Both the position numbers and the translations under genes were made by a program. Positions 46,512 through 55,442 of a stretch of 64,000 nt of DNA are shown in pieces. Source of the DNA: Bacteroidetes bacterium GWB2_32_14. Its GTDB lineage: Bacteria; Bacteroidota; Bacteroidia; Bacteroidales; UBA12077. The stretch's first letter is position 1, and each line of letters opens with the position of its first letter. The stretch covers positions 148,468 through 212,467 of the forward strand of contig MENK01000024.1 in the NCBI GenBank assembly GCA_001768235.1, given 5' to 3'. The notes under the pieces were generated by a model. That model saw nothing but the letters and a program-made list of their open reading frames with translations. It did no database searches and had not been told where the DNA came from.

Positions 46512-46919
46512 ATGAAAACTATAAATATAGCTTCAACAGAGAAATCTCCAAAAGTATTTTTTGACCCCAGGAAACATGTTTTTGAAATGGAAGGAAATTC
46601 GCGCCCGGAAAATGTTCGTGATTTTTACTATCCGATTATTGATACTTTACGCGATTATTTTGAAGATATTGCTGAAAAACAAACAAGAAGCGAAACAAAT
46701 AACGCGTTTAACTTTAATTTTAAGTTGGAATACTTTAATTCGGCATCTGCAAAATTTATTTCAGATATACTTGTAATAATTAGAAACGGATACGATAAAG
46801 GAATAAATATGAAAGTAAATTGGTATTTTGATGAAGGCGATGATGATATGAAAGAAGTAGGTGAAGATTTTTCTGAAATGATATCATTCCCCTTTAGTTT
46901 TATTATGGTTAAACGATAG
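46512..46919 (+). CDS. siaC: SiaC-family regulatory phosphoprotein (DUF1987)
   Basis: The 135-residue protein matches DUF1987/SiaC: an N-terminal STEKSPKVFFDP, then FEMEGNSRPENVRDFYYP and FKLEYFNSASAKFI. S77 is the probable counterpart of the Thr phosphorylated by SiaB in Pseudomonas SiaC (Thr68). Unphosphorylated SiaC activates SiaD there; in Bacteroidota the target is not known. It directly follows siaB and is probably cotranscribed, with the SDR gene 35 nt further on. Confidence 0.83.
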   Translation: MKTINIASTEKSPKVFFDPRKHVFEMEGNSRPENVRDFYYPIIDTLRDYFEDIAEKQTRSETNNAFNFNFKLEYFNSASAKFISDILVIIRNGYDKGINMKVNWYFDEGDDDMKEVGEDFSEMISFPFSFIMVKR

Positions 46920-46954
46920 AATAAACAAGAAAAACTATAATTTGTATAACTAAA

Positions 46955-47749
46955 ATGTTTTTTAAAAATAAAATTGTATGGATAACAGGAGCCTCTTCCG
47001 GAATTGGAGAGGCTTTAGTTTATGAATTTGCTAAACAGAAAGCAATAATTGTAATTTCATCTAACCAGGAGAAAGAATTACTAAGAGTAAAAGAAAATGT
47101 TTTTAAAACAGGAGCAGAATGCTTTATTCAATATCTCGACGTGACTGATATAGAAAAAATTTCAAAAACAGCATCTGAAATTATCAATCAATTCGGACGA
47201 ATAGATGTACTTATAAACAATGCGGGGATAAGTCAGCGATCGCTTGTTGTTGATACTCAACTTGAGATAGATAGAAAGATAATGGAAATAAATTATTTTG
47301 GCTCAATTGCAATAACAAAAGCTGTATTGCCCCAGATGATAAAGCAAAAATATGGTTATATTGCAGTTACAAGTAGTATTTCAGGCAAATTTGGATTTCC
47401 GTTACGCTCAGCTTATTCGGCTGCAAAACACGCGTTGCACGGGTTTTATGAAACACTCCGGGCCGAAGTTTATCAACATAATATAAAAGTATTGATAGCT
47501 TTTCCTGGCAGAGTTCAAACAAATATTTCGTTACATGCACTCACGAAAGATGGAACTGCTCATGGTAAAATGGACGATGGACAAGCACTTGGAATTTCAG
47601 CCGAAAAATGCGCGATACAATATTTACGTGCAATTGAAAAAGATAAAAAGGAAGTCCTTATAGGTTCTTCCGAACTGCTTATGGTTTATATTCATAAATT
47701 TTTACCCAAATTATTTTATAAATTAGCCCGAAAAATTAAACCAACATAA
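46955..47749 (+). CDS. SDR-family NAD(P)-dependent oxidoreductase
   Basis: The 264-residue classical short-chain dehydrogenase has TGASSGIG at residues 11-18, NNAG at 88-91 and an active site with S141 or S143, Y154 and K158 (YSAAK). It resembles the DHRS7-like group, with a C-terminal hydrophobic stretch that may sit on a membrane. The substrate is unknown; lipids or ketones are common in this group. It may be transcribed with siaBC. Confidence 0.87.
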   Translation: MFFKNKIVWITGASSGIGEALVYEFAKQKAIIVISSNQEKELLRVKENVFKTGAECFIQYLDVTDIEKISKTASEIINQFGRIDVLINNAGISQRSLVVDTQLEIDRKIMEINYFGSIAITKAVLPQMIKQKYGYIAVTSSISGKFGFPLRSAYSAAKHALHGFYETLRAEVYQHNIKVLIAFPGRVQTNISLHALTKDGTAHGKMDDGQALGISAEKCAIQYLRAIEKDKKEVLIGSSELLMVYIHKFLPKLFYKLARKIKPT

Positions 47750-47768
47750 TTTAATTATTATAAAACGA

Positions 47769-48830
47769 ATGGAAAAACTGATTAGCGGAATACAGCAAAT
47801 AGGTATTGGTGTTCCGAATGTATATGAAGCGTGGAAATGGTATAAAGAAAATTTTGGAATGGATATCCGTATTTTTGAAGACAATACTGTTGCCGAATTA
47901 ATGTTACCTTATACAGGTGGAAAACCACAAAAACGTCATGCTGCATTGGCAATGAATATTTCAGGTGGTGGAGGTTTTGAAATATGGCAATATTCCGAAC
48001 GCGTTCCACAGGCACCTGAATTTGAAATACAGATGGGAGATTTAGGAATAAATATCGCTAAAATTAAAAGCCCCGATGCTAAAAAAGCGTACGATGATTT
48101 TAAATCAAGAAAGGTTCATATTCTTGGAGATTTCTATGATGATCATTTTTTTGTAAAAGATTTGTATGGCAACATTTTTCAAGTTATTTCCGATGATAAC
48201 TGGTTTAAAAAGACCGGGAAATTAACCGGTGCAATCGCGGGAGCAATTGTTGGTGTTACAAATATCGAAAATTCACTTAAAGTATATAGTGATATACTGG
48301 GATATACAAAAATTGTTTCTGACAAAACGGCTGTTTTCGATGATCTTAAATACCTGCCGGGCGGAAATAAAAAATTCCGCAGGGTATTATTAAAATCAGA
48401 AAGTGAGCCATCAGGCAGTTTTAGCCGATTATTAGGCCGGAGTTATATTGAATTAATCCAGGCTGTCGATCGCGAACCTAGAAAAATATTTGAAAACAGG
48501 TACTGGGGCGATCTTGGATTTATACATATTTGCTATGATATAAGTGGTATGGAATCATTAAAACAGGATTGCCAGTCGAAAGGCTTTCCTTTTACAGTCG
48601 ATAGTTCTGTAAAACACAATAAAGATAATAGTTTTGATATGGGTGAAGCAGCCGGGCATTTTTCATATATCGAAGATCCCGATGGTACGTTAATTGAATT
48701 TGTTGAAACTCATAAAGTTCCAATCCTTAAAAAATACGGCTGGTATCTGAATCTGAAGAAGAGAGATCCAAAGAAACCTTTGCCAAACTGGATGCTTAAT
48801 GCCCTTGCATTAAATAAAGTAAAATTTTAA
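47769..48830 (+). CDS. VOC-family protein with two glyoxalase-like domains
   Basis: The 353-residue protein has two vicinal-oxygen-chelate domains. One lies at about residues 6-140 (QQIGIGVPNVYEAWKWYKEN, then DLYGNIFQVI) and one at about 152-320 (VGVTNIENSLKVYSDIL, then EDPDGTLIEFVETH). The metal ligands His/Glu look partly conserved. It may be a dioxygenase, lyase or isomerase; the specific reaction cannot be read. It lies 19 nt after the SDR gene and is followed by a terminator. Confidence 0.8.
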   Translation: MEKLISGIQQIGIGVPNVYEAWKWYKENFGMDIRIFEDNTVAELMLPYTGGKPQKRHAALAMNISGGGGFEIWQYSERVPQAPEFEIQMGDLGINIAKIKSPDAKKAYDDFKSRKVHILGDFYDDHFFVKDLYGNIFQVISDDNWFKKTGKLTGAIAGAIVGVTNIENSLKVYSDILGYTKIVSDKTAVFDDLKYLPGGNKKFRRVLLKSESEPSGSFSRLLGRSYIELIQAVDREPRKIFENRYWGDLGFIHICYDISGMESLKQDCQSKGFPFTVDSSVKHNKDNSFDMGEAAGHFSYIEDPDGTLIEFVETHKVPILKKYGWYLNLKKRDPKKPLPNWMLNALALNKVKF

Positions 48831-48838
48831 ATAAAAAT

Positions 48839-48858
48839 CCCCGAATTTTCGGGGTTTC
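48839..48858 (+). terminator. Rho-independent terminator
   Basis: CCCCGA and TCGGGG with a 4-base loop (48839-48854), preceded by A-rich and followed by T-rich DNA, end the siaB-to-VOC unit. Confidence 0.8.
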
Positions 48859-48918
48859 TTTTTAGAAATGAGTTTAGTTTTTAAACCTAGATACAAATAA
48901 ATAACAGGAACCATTGTT

Positions 48919-50826
48919 TTATGTTTCGTTTAATTCTTCATCAGGTTGAGCAATGGGGATAGTGAAAAAATACCTGCTCCCTTTACCTGGCTCGCTTTCA
49001 AACTGAATATTTCCACCGTTGCGTTCAACAAATTCTTTACAAAGAATTAATCCTAATCCCGTTCCTCTTTCTTTTTCTGTTCCAGCCCTTGATATATTTA
49101 CATCAAGCCTGAAAAGTTTTCCCTGATCCTCGTAATTCATACCAACACCATTATCAATAACATTAACAGTTACAAAATTATGATTACAGGTATTATTTAT
49201 TCGAACAAATCCACCCTGGTTTGTATATTTAATTGCATTCGAAATAAGATTTCGGATAACTGTACTAATCATATTTTTATCTGCAAAAACAGGGTTGGAG
49301 TCATCAACTTCGTTATAAATAACTATGTTTTTATTTGCTGCCTGCGATTCGAACAATTCGATAATTTCTTTAACCAGGGTTTTTAATGAAAATGCAGCCG
49401 GGTTAAATTTCAAGTTCCCGGTTTGCGATCTCGACCAGTCGAGAAGATTTTCAAGTAAGTTAAATGTGAGTTTCGAGCTTTGATGAATAATATTGGCAAA
49501 TTGTTCCACGCGGGCTAAATCATATTTATATATATTCGTAGCTAAAAGGTATGAAAATCCAATAATTTCATTGAAAGGATTTTTTAAATCATGAGCAATA
49601 ATAGAAAAAAACTTGTCTTTAGTCGCATTAAGCTCTCTCAGTTTAAGTTCCGACTGAATAATTGTTTTTTCTGCTTTTTGCTGTAATGTAATATCGTTAA
49701 AGACGCAATGAGTACTAATAAAACTTCCATTTTCGTCTTTTTCAATTTTACCATTGAAATTAACATATAATTTTGTGCCATTTTTACGAATCATCTCAAA
49801 CCGGATATCTTTAGCTTCTCCGGAGATTTTAAAATTCTCAAAATTCTTTTCAAATTGTTCTTTCTGACTTGGTATAATAAAATGAGAAAAATAGCTGCCA
49901 ATAACCTCATCTCTCGAATACCCAAGTGTAGCCAGCCATGACGGATTTACCTCAATGATTTCACCTTTTATATTTAATGATTGGTATGGAATAGGTGAGT
50001 TTTCATAAATAAGCCTGAATTTTTTTTCCTGTTCTTGTAGTCGTTCCTGGAATTGATATTTCTCGGTAATATCAACGGCTATACAACGCAGTTTAGTAAT
50101 CTTATTATTTTCCCACACCGGGTTATTATGAAATTGAGTATGAATTAAATTCCCGTTTTTATGAATAATTCCATAATTATTGCCCGATACGTGGTTCCCG
50201 TTAAAATTACTTATAATGCTTTTATTCAGTCTTACCAGGTCTTCAGGCCTTATAATATCTTTTAATGTTACTTTATTACTCAGTATTTCTTCTTTGCTGT
50301 ATCCCAGGAAATGAATACAGGATTGATTAATAAAAGTAATTTTCAGGTTAGTATCAATTTCGAAAACAAGCTCAGGTAAAAGGTTTAAGAAGTCACTTAA
50401 TTTTTTTTCATTTTCTATCAGCCGTGTTTCTATTTTTTTTCTATCTGTAATATCTTGTCCTATTAATATAAATCCACCGTGTTTCCTGGTGTTTGATTGA
50501 TAATCGGGGTTTATCTGCCAGCTTATCCAGAGTTTCTTGCCATCAATATCTGTGTTTTCTTCTTCGAAAGTGTAAATACCGGGTTTATTTAAATACTTAT
50601 AAAAATTGATAAAATGATTAGGCTTATTATCATTAACGCTGACAATTGTTTCGAAAAGATTTTTTCCTATTACATCATATTCCTTAAAACCAAATAATAC
50701 TTCAAAATAATGATTCGCGAAAATAATTTCGCCCTTAGTATTTAGCTTTAATGCAACAATACTCGAGTTTTGAAAAATATCAGATAAAATTTCAACGGAA
50801 ATATGTTCTGTATTTCGTTTTAGCAT
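48919..50826 (-). CDS. Soluble PAS-domain sensor histidine kinase
   Basis: The 635-residue kinase has three PAS domains (about residues 12-130, 140-258 and 265-385). A HisKA domain follows with the phospho-His H412 in FSIIAHDLKNPF, then a HATPase_c domain with N-box NLISNAIKYT (526-535), G1 DNGVG (558-562) and G2 GTGLGL (588-593). There is no membrane helix and no receiver domain, so it senses a cytoplasmic signal. No response regulator gene is adjacent, so it is an orphan kinase and could in principle serve the distant PhoB. Confidence 0.88.
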   Translation of the reverse strand: MLKRNTEHISVEILSDIFQNSSIVALKLNTKGEIIFANHYFEVLFGFKEYDVIGKNLFETIVSVNDNKPNHFINFYKYLNKPGIYTFEEENTDIDGKKLWISWQINPDYQSNTRKHGGFILIGQDITDRKKIETRLIENEKKLSDFLNLLPELVFEIDTNLKITFINQSCIHFLGYSKEEILSNKVTLKDIIRPEDLVRLNKSIISNFNGNHVSGNNYGIIHKNGNLIHTQFHNNPVWENNKITKLRCIAVDITEKYQFQERLQEQEKKFRLIYENSPIPYQSLNIKGEIIEVNPSWLATLGYSRDEVIGSYFSHFIIPSQKEQFEKNFENFKISGEAKDIRFEMIRKNGTKLYVNFNGKIEKDENGSFISTHCVFNDITLQQKAEKTIIQSELKLRELNATKDKFFSIIAHDLKNPFNEIIGFSYLLATNIYKYDLARVEQFANIIHQSSKLTFNLLENLLDWSRSQTGNLKFNPAAFSLKTLVKEIIELFESQAANKNIVIYNEVDDSNPVFADKNMISTVIRNLISNAIKYTNQGGFVRINNTCNHNFVTVNVIDNGVGMNYEDQGKLFRLDVNISRAGTEKERGTGLGLILCKEFVERNGGNIQFESEPGKGSRYFFTIPIAQPDEELNET

Positions 50827-51013
50827 TATTTGGTGAAATGTAGAGGTATTTATTAATACTGAATTGTAATAAAATTTTTATTGATTAAAAAATTGATTAA
50901 AAATAAAAATAGGATTTTAATATTATTAACGAAAAAATGGTAAAAGATATTATTTGTAAAAATATCTCTATTTTTTAAAAATCAGCTATTTGTTATTAAT
51001 TTTCAATAAAAAA

Positions 51014-51037
51014 ACTCACAAAGTTAACTTTGTGAGT
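51014..51037 (-). terminator. Terminator after hsp20
   Basis: A perfect 12-bp inverted repeat ACTCACAAAGTT / AACTTTGTGAGT is flanked by A-runs (51008-51014) and T-runs (51037-51043), downstream of the heat-shock gene on the minus strand. Confidence 0.85.
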
Positions 51038-51056
51038 TTTTTTATTATTTTCTCCA

Positions 51057-51503
51057 TTATGAGATTTTAATTTCTCTGGCTGGTTTTTCTATGGCTTCTT
51101 CTTTCTTAGGAAGAATTATTTGCAAAACGCCGTTTTTGTATATCGCGTTTATCTTTTCCGAGTTTATCTTTTCAGAAATCGTGAAAGACCTGTTGAAAGA
51201 ATTGTAGGAGTATTCTTTATGATTGTACTTCTCATCAGTATTTTCATCAGGTTTTTTGTTTAATGAAATAGAGAGTAGCTGTTTGTCGAGATCGATTTTA
51301 AAATCAGATTTCTCGAAACCGGGAGTAGCTATTTCAATTCTGAAATCAAATTTTGATTCTATAATATTTGCAGGGGGTATTGCAAAATATTCATGATTAC
51401 AGATTCGTTCCTGGTTAAACAGGTTGTTCATTACTTCTGATAATTGATCGTGACCGTATGCTCTTTGCATTTCTGATGGTCTCTGCATTCTTACTAGTGT
51501 CAT
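51057..51503 (-). CDS. Hsp20/alpha-crystallin small heat shock protein
   Basis: The 148-residue protein has an N-terminal arm (about residues 1-45) and the alpha-crystallin domain (about 46-140; PANIIESKFDFRIEIATPGF). It has the family motif GVLQIILPKKE (A/G-x-L-n-x-x-L-P) near the C-terminus. It is a cytosolic holdase that binds unfolding proteins. It stands alone with its own terminator. Confidence 0.93.
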   Translation of the reverse strand: MTLVRMQRPSEMQRAYGHDQLSEVMNNLFNQERICNHEYFAIPPANIIESKFDFRIEIATPGFEKSDFKIDLDKQLLSISLNKKPDENTDEKYNHKEYSYNSFNRSFTISEKINSEKINAIYKNGVLQIILPKKEEAIEKPAREIKIS

Positions 51504-51715
51504 TTTTTATTGGTTTTAATTATTAATTTTTGTTTACATTTTTTTTGAATTATATATTTGATTTTATTCAAAGCATATACCAATATAAAAAACAAGTCAA
51601 ATTGACTTATTTTGAAATTGTAATACTGTCAATATGGCACATGGTTTATTCTTTAGTAAAAAAGAAGGTAAAGAAATTAAATGATTGTTATTTTTGTTGA
51701 GAAATAAATTAGTTT

Positions 51716-52399
51716 ATGAGAATTGATATTATTACAGTTTTACCGGAATTGCTCGATAGTCCTTTAAATCATAGCATAATTAAACGTGCTCAACAAAAAA
51801 AACATGTTGAAATTTATATTCATAATTTACGAGATTATACAACCAATAAGCACAAAACGGTTGATGATTATCCCTTTGGTGGCGAAGCAGGAATGGTAAT
51901 GATGATTGAACCCATTGATAAAGCAATTTCTGCTTTGATGGCTGAAAGAAAATACGATGAAATAATTTATACTTCACCCGACGGAGAATTATATAGCCAA
52001 AAAAAAGCAAATAAGCTGGCTACATTTACCAATATCATAATTCTTTGTGGACATTACAAAGGAATTGATCAACGTGTCCGCGATCATTTAATTACAATGG
52101 AAATTTCTGTTGGAGATTATGTATTGACCGGGGGCGAACTTGCAGCTGCAATACTAGTTGATAGTGTTGTACGCCTTATACCCGGTGTAATTTCAGACGA
52201 AACATCAGCACTAACTGATTCATTTCAGGACAATTTGCTGTCACCGCCCGTTTACACGAGGCCTGCAGAATATAAAGGATGGAAAGTACCGGATGTATTG
52301 CTTTCAGGAAATTTTAAAGAAATTGACAAATGGAAAGAGCAACAATCGGTTGAAAGAACAAAACGATTAAGGCCCGGGTTGATGGAAAATGAAGACTAA
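51716..52399 (+). CDS. trmD: tRNA (guanine-37-N1)-methyltransferase
   Basis: The 227-residue SPOUT methyltransferase has [17 protein letters not shown] at the start, GGEAGMVMM near 56-64, the knot motif [13 protein letters not shown] near 106-118 and [14 protein letters not shown]. TrmD methylates G37 of tRNAs that read CNN codons and prevents frameshifting. It stands alone here, not in the rpsP-rimM-trmD-rplS operon of many bacteria. Upstream TATTTTTG (51689-51696) resembles the Bacteroidota -7 element. Confidence 0.96.
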   Translation: MRIDIITVLPELLDSPLNHSIIKRAQQKKHVEIYIHNLRDYTTNKHKTVDDYPFGGEAGMVMMIEPIDKAISALMAERKYDEIIYTSPDGELYSQKKANKLATFTNIIILCGHYKGIDQRVRDHLITMEISVGDYVLTGGELAAAILVDSVVRLIPGVISDETSALTDSFQDNLLSPPVYTRPAEYKGWKVPDVLLSGNFKEIDKWKEQQSVERTKRLRPGLMENED

Positions 52400-52431
52400 A
52401 CCTGTTTAATGATTCTATGATATTTTAGTTA

Positions 52432-52488
52432 AATATCCAATAACCAATACCAGGTAAAAGTTAATACAATCATTGGATACTGGATATT
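52432..52488. repeat. Degenerate heptamer repeats in inverted arrangement
   Basis: The left part reads AATATCC, AATAACC, AATACCA. The right part reads ATTGGAT, ACTGGAT. The two form an imperfect 17-bp inverted repeat (15 of 17 positions; 52432-52448 with 52472-52488) between convergent trmD and the NifX-like gene, and may act as a terminator. Confidence 0.55.
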
Positions 52489-52526
52489 CACTACTAAAAA
52501 TACAGTTTTTTCATTTTCATGAAAAA

Positions 52527-52916
52527 TTAATGATTGCACTGATGCCCTTCATGATTATGATCATGGTCATGATTGTGATGATGAGCACATAAAACCCCGT
52601 TATCAATTATTTTATCTTCGAGGTATTCTTTTACCAGCTTATCTGTATCACCATTACAACCACGGACAACATCAATGCCAAAGCGATTAAGCATTTGAAA
52701 TGCACCTTCACCCATGTTGCCTGCCAGCATTATCGAAACTCCATCTTGTTTAAGAACCCCTGCAATATTTGATTTGCAGCCACAACCCTGTGGTGATTCC
52801 ATAATTTCCTTGTTTGTAATGTTTTTATTGTTGTCGATCGTGTAAATTGTATAAAACTCACAGTGGCCAAAATGACCATCAACTACGTTATTTCTCGTTG
52901 GAATAGCTATTTTCAT
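52527..52916 (-). CDS. NifX/NifB-like cofactor-binding protein with His-rich tail
   Basis: The 129-residue protein has the dinitrogenase iron-molybdenum cofactor-binding fold (KIAIPTRNNVVDGHFGHCEF; AGNMGEGAFQMLNRFGID). It also has a cysteine pair in QGCGCKSN and a C-terminal stretch of about 18 residues that is mostly His and Asp (HHHNHDHDHNH). The tail should bind Ni, Zn or other metals. Such proteins occur widely in organisms that do not fix nitrogen, next to DUF134 regulators as here, and may handle iron-sulfur or other metal clusters. Confidence 0.8.
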   Translation of the reverse strand: MKIAIPTRNNVVDGHFGHCEFYTIYTIDNNKNITNKEIMESPQGCGCKSNIAGVLKQDGVSIMLAGNMGEGAFQMLNRFGIDVVRGCNGDTDKLVKEYLEDKIIDNGVLCAHHHNHDHDHNHEGHQCNH

Positions 52917-52954
52917 AATTAGAAATTTTAATTTTTGTTTAAATTATATTTGAT

Positions 52955-53251
52955 TTATGATATTATTTCAATATTTCCACCTTCTATTTTTATTGCTTTA
53001 CCATTAATAATGGCATCTGCAATTTTTTTATGAGCCGATTCTATTATTCTTCCAAATGTTTGACGCGAAATATTCATTCGTTTTGCAGCATCCTCCTGAT
53101 ATAATCCTTCAAAATCGGCAAGGCGGACAGCTTCGTATTCATCTAAATGAATAATTACCTCGCTCAGTTTATGCATAGGAATACCCGCAGGTTTATAAAA
53201 TGTGCAGCCCGGGTTATTATCAATAAATCGTAAACATTTATTTCTTGGCAT
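52955..53251 (-). CDS. DUF134 DNA-binding protein
   Basis: The 98-residue protein has an N-terminal zinc-ribbon-like start (MPRNKCLRFIDNNPGCTFYKP) and a sigma-region-4-like helix-turn-helix (YQEDAAKRMNISRQTFGRI, about 51-69). DUF134 genes sit with NifX-like cluster-binding proteins in many anaerobes. It probably represses or senses through its cysteines. Two copies of a palindrome-containing repeat overlap its start and upstream region. The NifX-like gene begins 38 nt after its stop. Confidence 0.8.
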   Translation of the reverse strand: MPRNKCLRFIDNNPGCTFYKPAGIPMHKLSEVIIHLDEYEAVRLADFEGLYQEDAAKRMNISRQTFGRIIESAHKKIADAIINGKAIKIEGGNIEIIS

Positions 53252-53296
53252 ATGCTCAAAATAATTTCGACAAATATAAGCATATGCTCAAAATAA
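53248..53296 (-). promoter_or_regulatory. Paired operator candidate for DUF134 regulator
   Basis: GCATATGCTCAAAATAA occurs twice, at 53248-53264 and 53280-53296, 32 bp apart (about three helical turns). The core GCATATGC is self-complementary, and the upstream copy (AAGCATATGCTC) is near-palindromic. The first copy covers the gene's own start codon, which suits autoregulation. Confidence 0.6.
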
Positions 53297-53323
53297 ACAA
53301 GAGGTTTTTAATTAAAATTCATA

Positions 53324-53638
53324 TTAAATCCAGAGGCAATCGATAAAATCGGTTAGAATGTGAAGAGTAAGGCCTATACTTACGAACCTGGTTTTTGGAA
53401 TAAAAAGCATAAAAAAATAAATCCCGATGGCATAGTAGGAGTGGAATAAATGAAACCCAATACTGCAACGGGTTGGATCAAAAACCGGACTTGCAAGGAT
53501 ATGATCAATATCAATAAGGTTTGCTAAAAGCATAATCAGGCTTGCTTTAAGAAAATCTTTTCTAAAAAAAACGAATGCAATCAGAATTGGAAAAACGAGA
53601 TGCATTCCGTAATGTATGATGTAGCGAATGATTTCCAT
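53324..53638 (-). CDS. Small membrane protein, DUF6122 family
   Basis: The 104-residue protein has three to four helices and a pattern of His and Asp residues (HYGMHLVFP, NLIDIDHILASP, FHLFHSYY, HILTDFIDCLW). This pattern resembles YdjM-like membrane-bound metal-dependent hydrolases in miniature. It is conserved in Bacteroidota. Function is unknown; the conserved His/Asp could bind a metal within the membrane. Confidence 0.65.
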   Translation of the reverse strand: MEIIRYIIHYGMHLVFPILIAFVFFRKDFLKASLIMLLANLIDIDHILASPVFDPTRCSIGFHLFHSYYAIGIYFFMLFIPKTRFVSIGLTLHILTDFIDCLWI

Positions 53639-53646
53639 TGGACAAG

Positions 53647-53705
53647 TGTCTAAAATGCCTAAAGTTAAAAGTGCCTAAAATTTTCAATAATTGTAAATGC
53701 CTAAA
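53647..53705. repeat. TGCCTAAA word repeat
   Basis: TGTCTAAA at 53647 is followed by TGCCTAAA at 53656, 53672 and 53698 in the gap between two minus-strand genes. The same octamer occurs at 31292 beside a GC-rich palindrome. Confidence 0.5.
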
Positions 53706-53801
53706 GTTGTTTCAAACCTTATAATACAGTTATAGATTACTTCTGCAAAAAAATAAATAATTGATGCAGACAGAATTATAACTGAATCTTGAATCCTTCT
53801 T

Positions 53802-54398
53802 TCAGGCTCCTTTTTTATTGAGTGGATTTAACCGGCTGTAAATACTACTGCGTTTTGTTTTTTCAAATACATTTCCTTTTACCTGACGAACATCTTCAAC
53901 CGTATAGAATGCATTTGGATGAATATCCTGAACAATTTTCATGAATTTCTTTAAATCGCGACGATTGATTGTAGAGAATAGCAGTTTAACAGCACCTTCT
54001 TTGCCTTCACCATCAAATAGAGTAAATCCAAAACCTGCAGCACGAAGTTCTTCTCCAAGTTGATTCGAGTAATTCTGAAAAACTATACGAACCATAACTA
54101 CTCCTATAGATATTTTTTGTTCGAGGTAAATTCCTAAAAAATTTCCCATTGCAAAACCACCGGCAAAAGCAAAATAACAATAAATATTATCGAGATGCTT
54201 CATTATCTGGCTAATTGCAGTGAGCCAGATAAACGATTCGAAAAAACCTACAATCGGGGCAATATACTTGAATCCTTTAGCTGCATAAATTAAACGCAAC
54301 GTGCCAATGGTTTGGTCAGTTATTCGGGCAAGGAATATGAGCAAAGGCAGAATGAGATAATTGAATAAAGGAGTATCCACTGCTGATAAAAATTCCAT
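53802..54398 (-). CDS. DUF2179/UPF0316 membrane protein
   Basis: The 198-residue protein has three N-terminal membrane helices (DUF5698 region, about residues 10-100; ITDQTIGTLRLIYAAKGFK). A C-terminal cytoplasmic DUF2179 domain (about 105-180) follows, similar to the regulatory domain of YitT proteins. Function is unknown; the C-terminal domain may bind a nucleotide. It lies 25 nt after the Ca/Na antiporter gene and is probably cotranscribed with it. Confidence 0.8.
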   Translation of the reverse strand: MEFLSAVDTPLFNYLILPLLIFLARITDQTIGTLRLIYAAKGFKYIAPIVGFFESFIWLTAISQIMKHLDNIYCYFAFAGGFAMGNFLGIYLEQKISIGVVMVRIVFQNYSNQLGEELRAAGFGFTLFDGEGKEGAVKLLFSTINRRDLKKFMKIVQDIHPNAFYTVEDVRQVKGNVFEKTKRSSIYSRLNPLNKKGA

Positions 54399-54423
54399 AA
54401 TGTATGAGTGTATAAATATTAAT

Positions 54424-55377
54424 CTAAAAAACGATTATTGATATAATATAAAGAACATATAATATCATAAATATTAAACCTTCCCAGCGATTAATCTTGC
54501 GGCCTTTCCCGGTAAAAATAAAAATGAATAACAATAAACTTGCGAGAATATTTATCAATAAATCGTATTGTGCAGATAGGCTTACTGTTACCGGATAAAT
54601 TATTGCTGATGTTCCTAATATAAAAAATACATTAAAAATATTTGAACCTACAATGTTTCCAATTGCAATATCCACGTTTTTCTTACGGGCAGCAATAACC
54701 GAAGTTGCAAGCTCTGGTAATGATGTGCCAATGGAGATTATGGTTAACGAAATAATTCGTTCAGGAATACCAAATAACCTGGCTATTTCTGTTGCGCTAT
54801 AAACAATGGCTTTACCTCCTAATACCAGAAAAATAACACCCCCAATAATAAAGAGTATGGATTTTTTTATTGAATAGTTTTTTGTTTTAAATTCTTCATC
54901 ATAACTTCCTGACAGGATAAGCTGAATATTATACACTATAAAAATCAGGAAAAAGGAAACAAAAATAATTCCATCAATTCGTGAAATTACTGATTCGGTA
55001 TTTTTATCAATTAAAACATCATTTGCTAAAACAAGTAAAATAATTGCAGATAACAGGGCGAGCGGCACTTCTATCCATGTAGTTTTTGATTTAACTGTTA
55101 AAGGATAGATAAATGCGGATATACCAAGAATAGCAAAAATGTTAAAGAGGTTACTCCCTACTACGTTTCCAAGAGCGATGTTCGAGTTATGATCGATAGC
55201 GGCAAAAATATTTACTACCAATTCAGGAGCTGATGTTCCCAAAGCAACAATGGTTAAACCAATAACAATTGTTGGTACATTTAGTTTTTTTGCAAGTGCC
55301 GAAGCACTGTCAACAAGCAAATTAGCTCCATAAATAAGGACAATAAATCCTGTAACCAGTAAAAGAAAATTTAACAT
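54424..55377 (-). CDS. Calcium/sodium antiporter (YrbG-like CaCA family)
   Basis: The 317-residue protein has about ten membrane helices in two inverted repeats. Each carries an alpha-repeat signature: VALGTSAPELVVN (about 45-57) followed by GNVVGSNLFNIF, and SIGTSLPELATSVIA (about 216-230) followed by GNIVGSNIFNVF. It exchanges cytosolic Ca2+ for Na+ or H+ across the inner membrane. It lies just downstream of the repeat-channel gene on the same strand, forming an ion-transport cluster. Confidence 0.93.
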   Translation of the reverse strand: MLNFLLLVTGFIVLIYGANLLVDSASALAKKLNVPTIVIGLTIVALGTSAPELVVNIFAAIDHNSNIALGNVVGSNLFNIFAILGISAFIYPLTVKSKTTWIEVPLALLSAIILLVLANDVLIDKNTESVISRIDGIIFVSFFLIFIVYNIQLILSGSYDEEFKTKNYSIKKSILFIIGGVIFLVLGGKAIVYSATEIARLFGIPERIISLTIISIGTSLPELATSVIAARKKNVDIAIGNIVGSNIFNVFFILGTSAIIYPVTVSLSAQYDLLINILASLLLFIFIFTGKGRKINRWEGLIFMILYVLYIISIIVF

Positions 55378-55442
55378 ACCTGTAATTTTTTATGATTCGA
55401 AATTAGAACAAAAAAAGCAGAATTGCATATACAATTTTAGTT

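Noticed and set aside
52527-52916. Evidence for nitrogen fixation
   Set aside because: NifX-like proteins occur in many non-fixers, and no nif structural or assembly genes are in the window.
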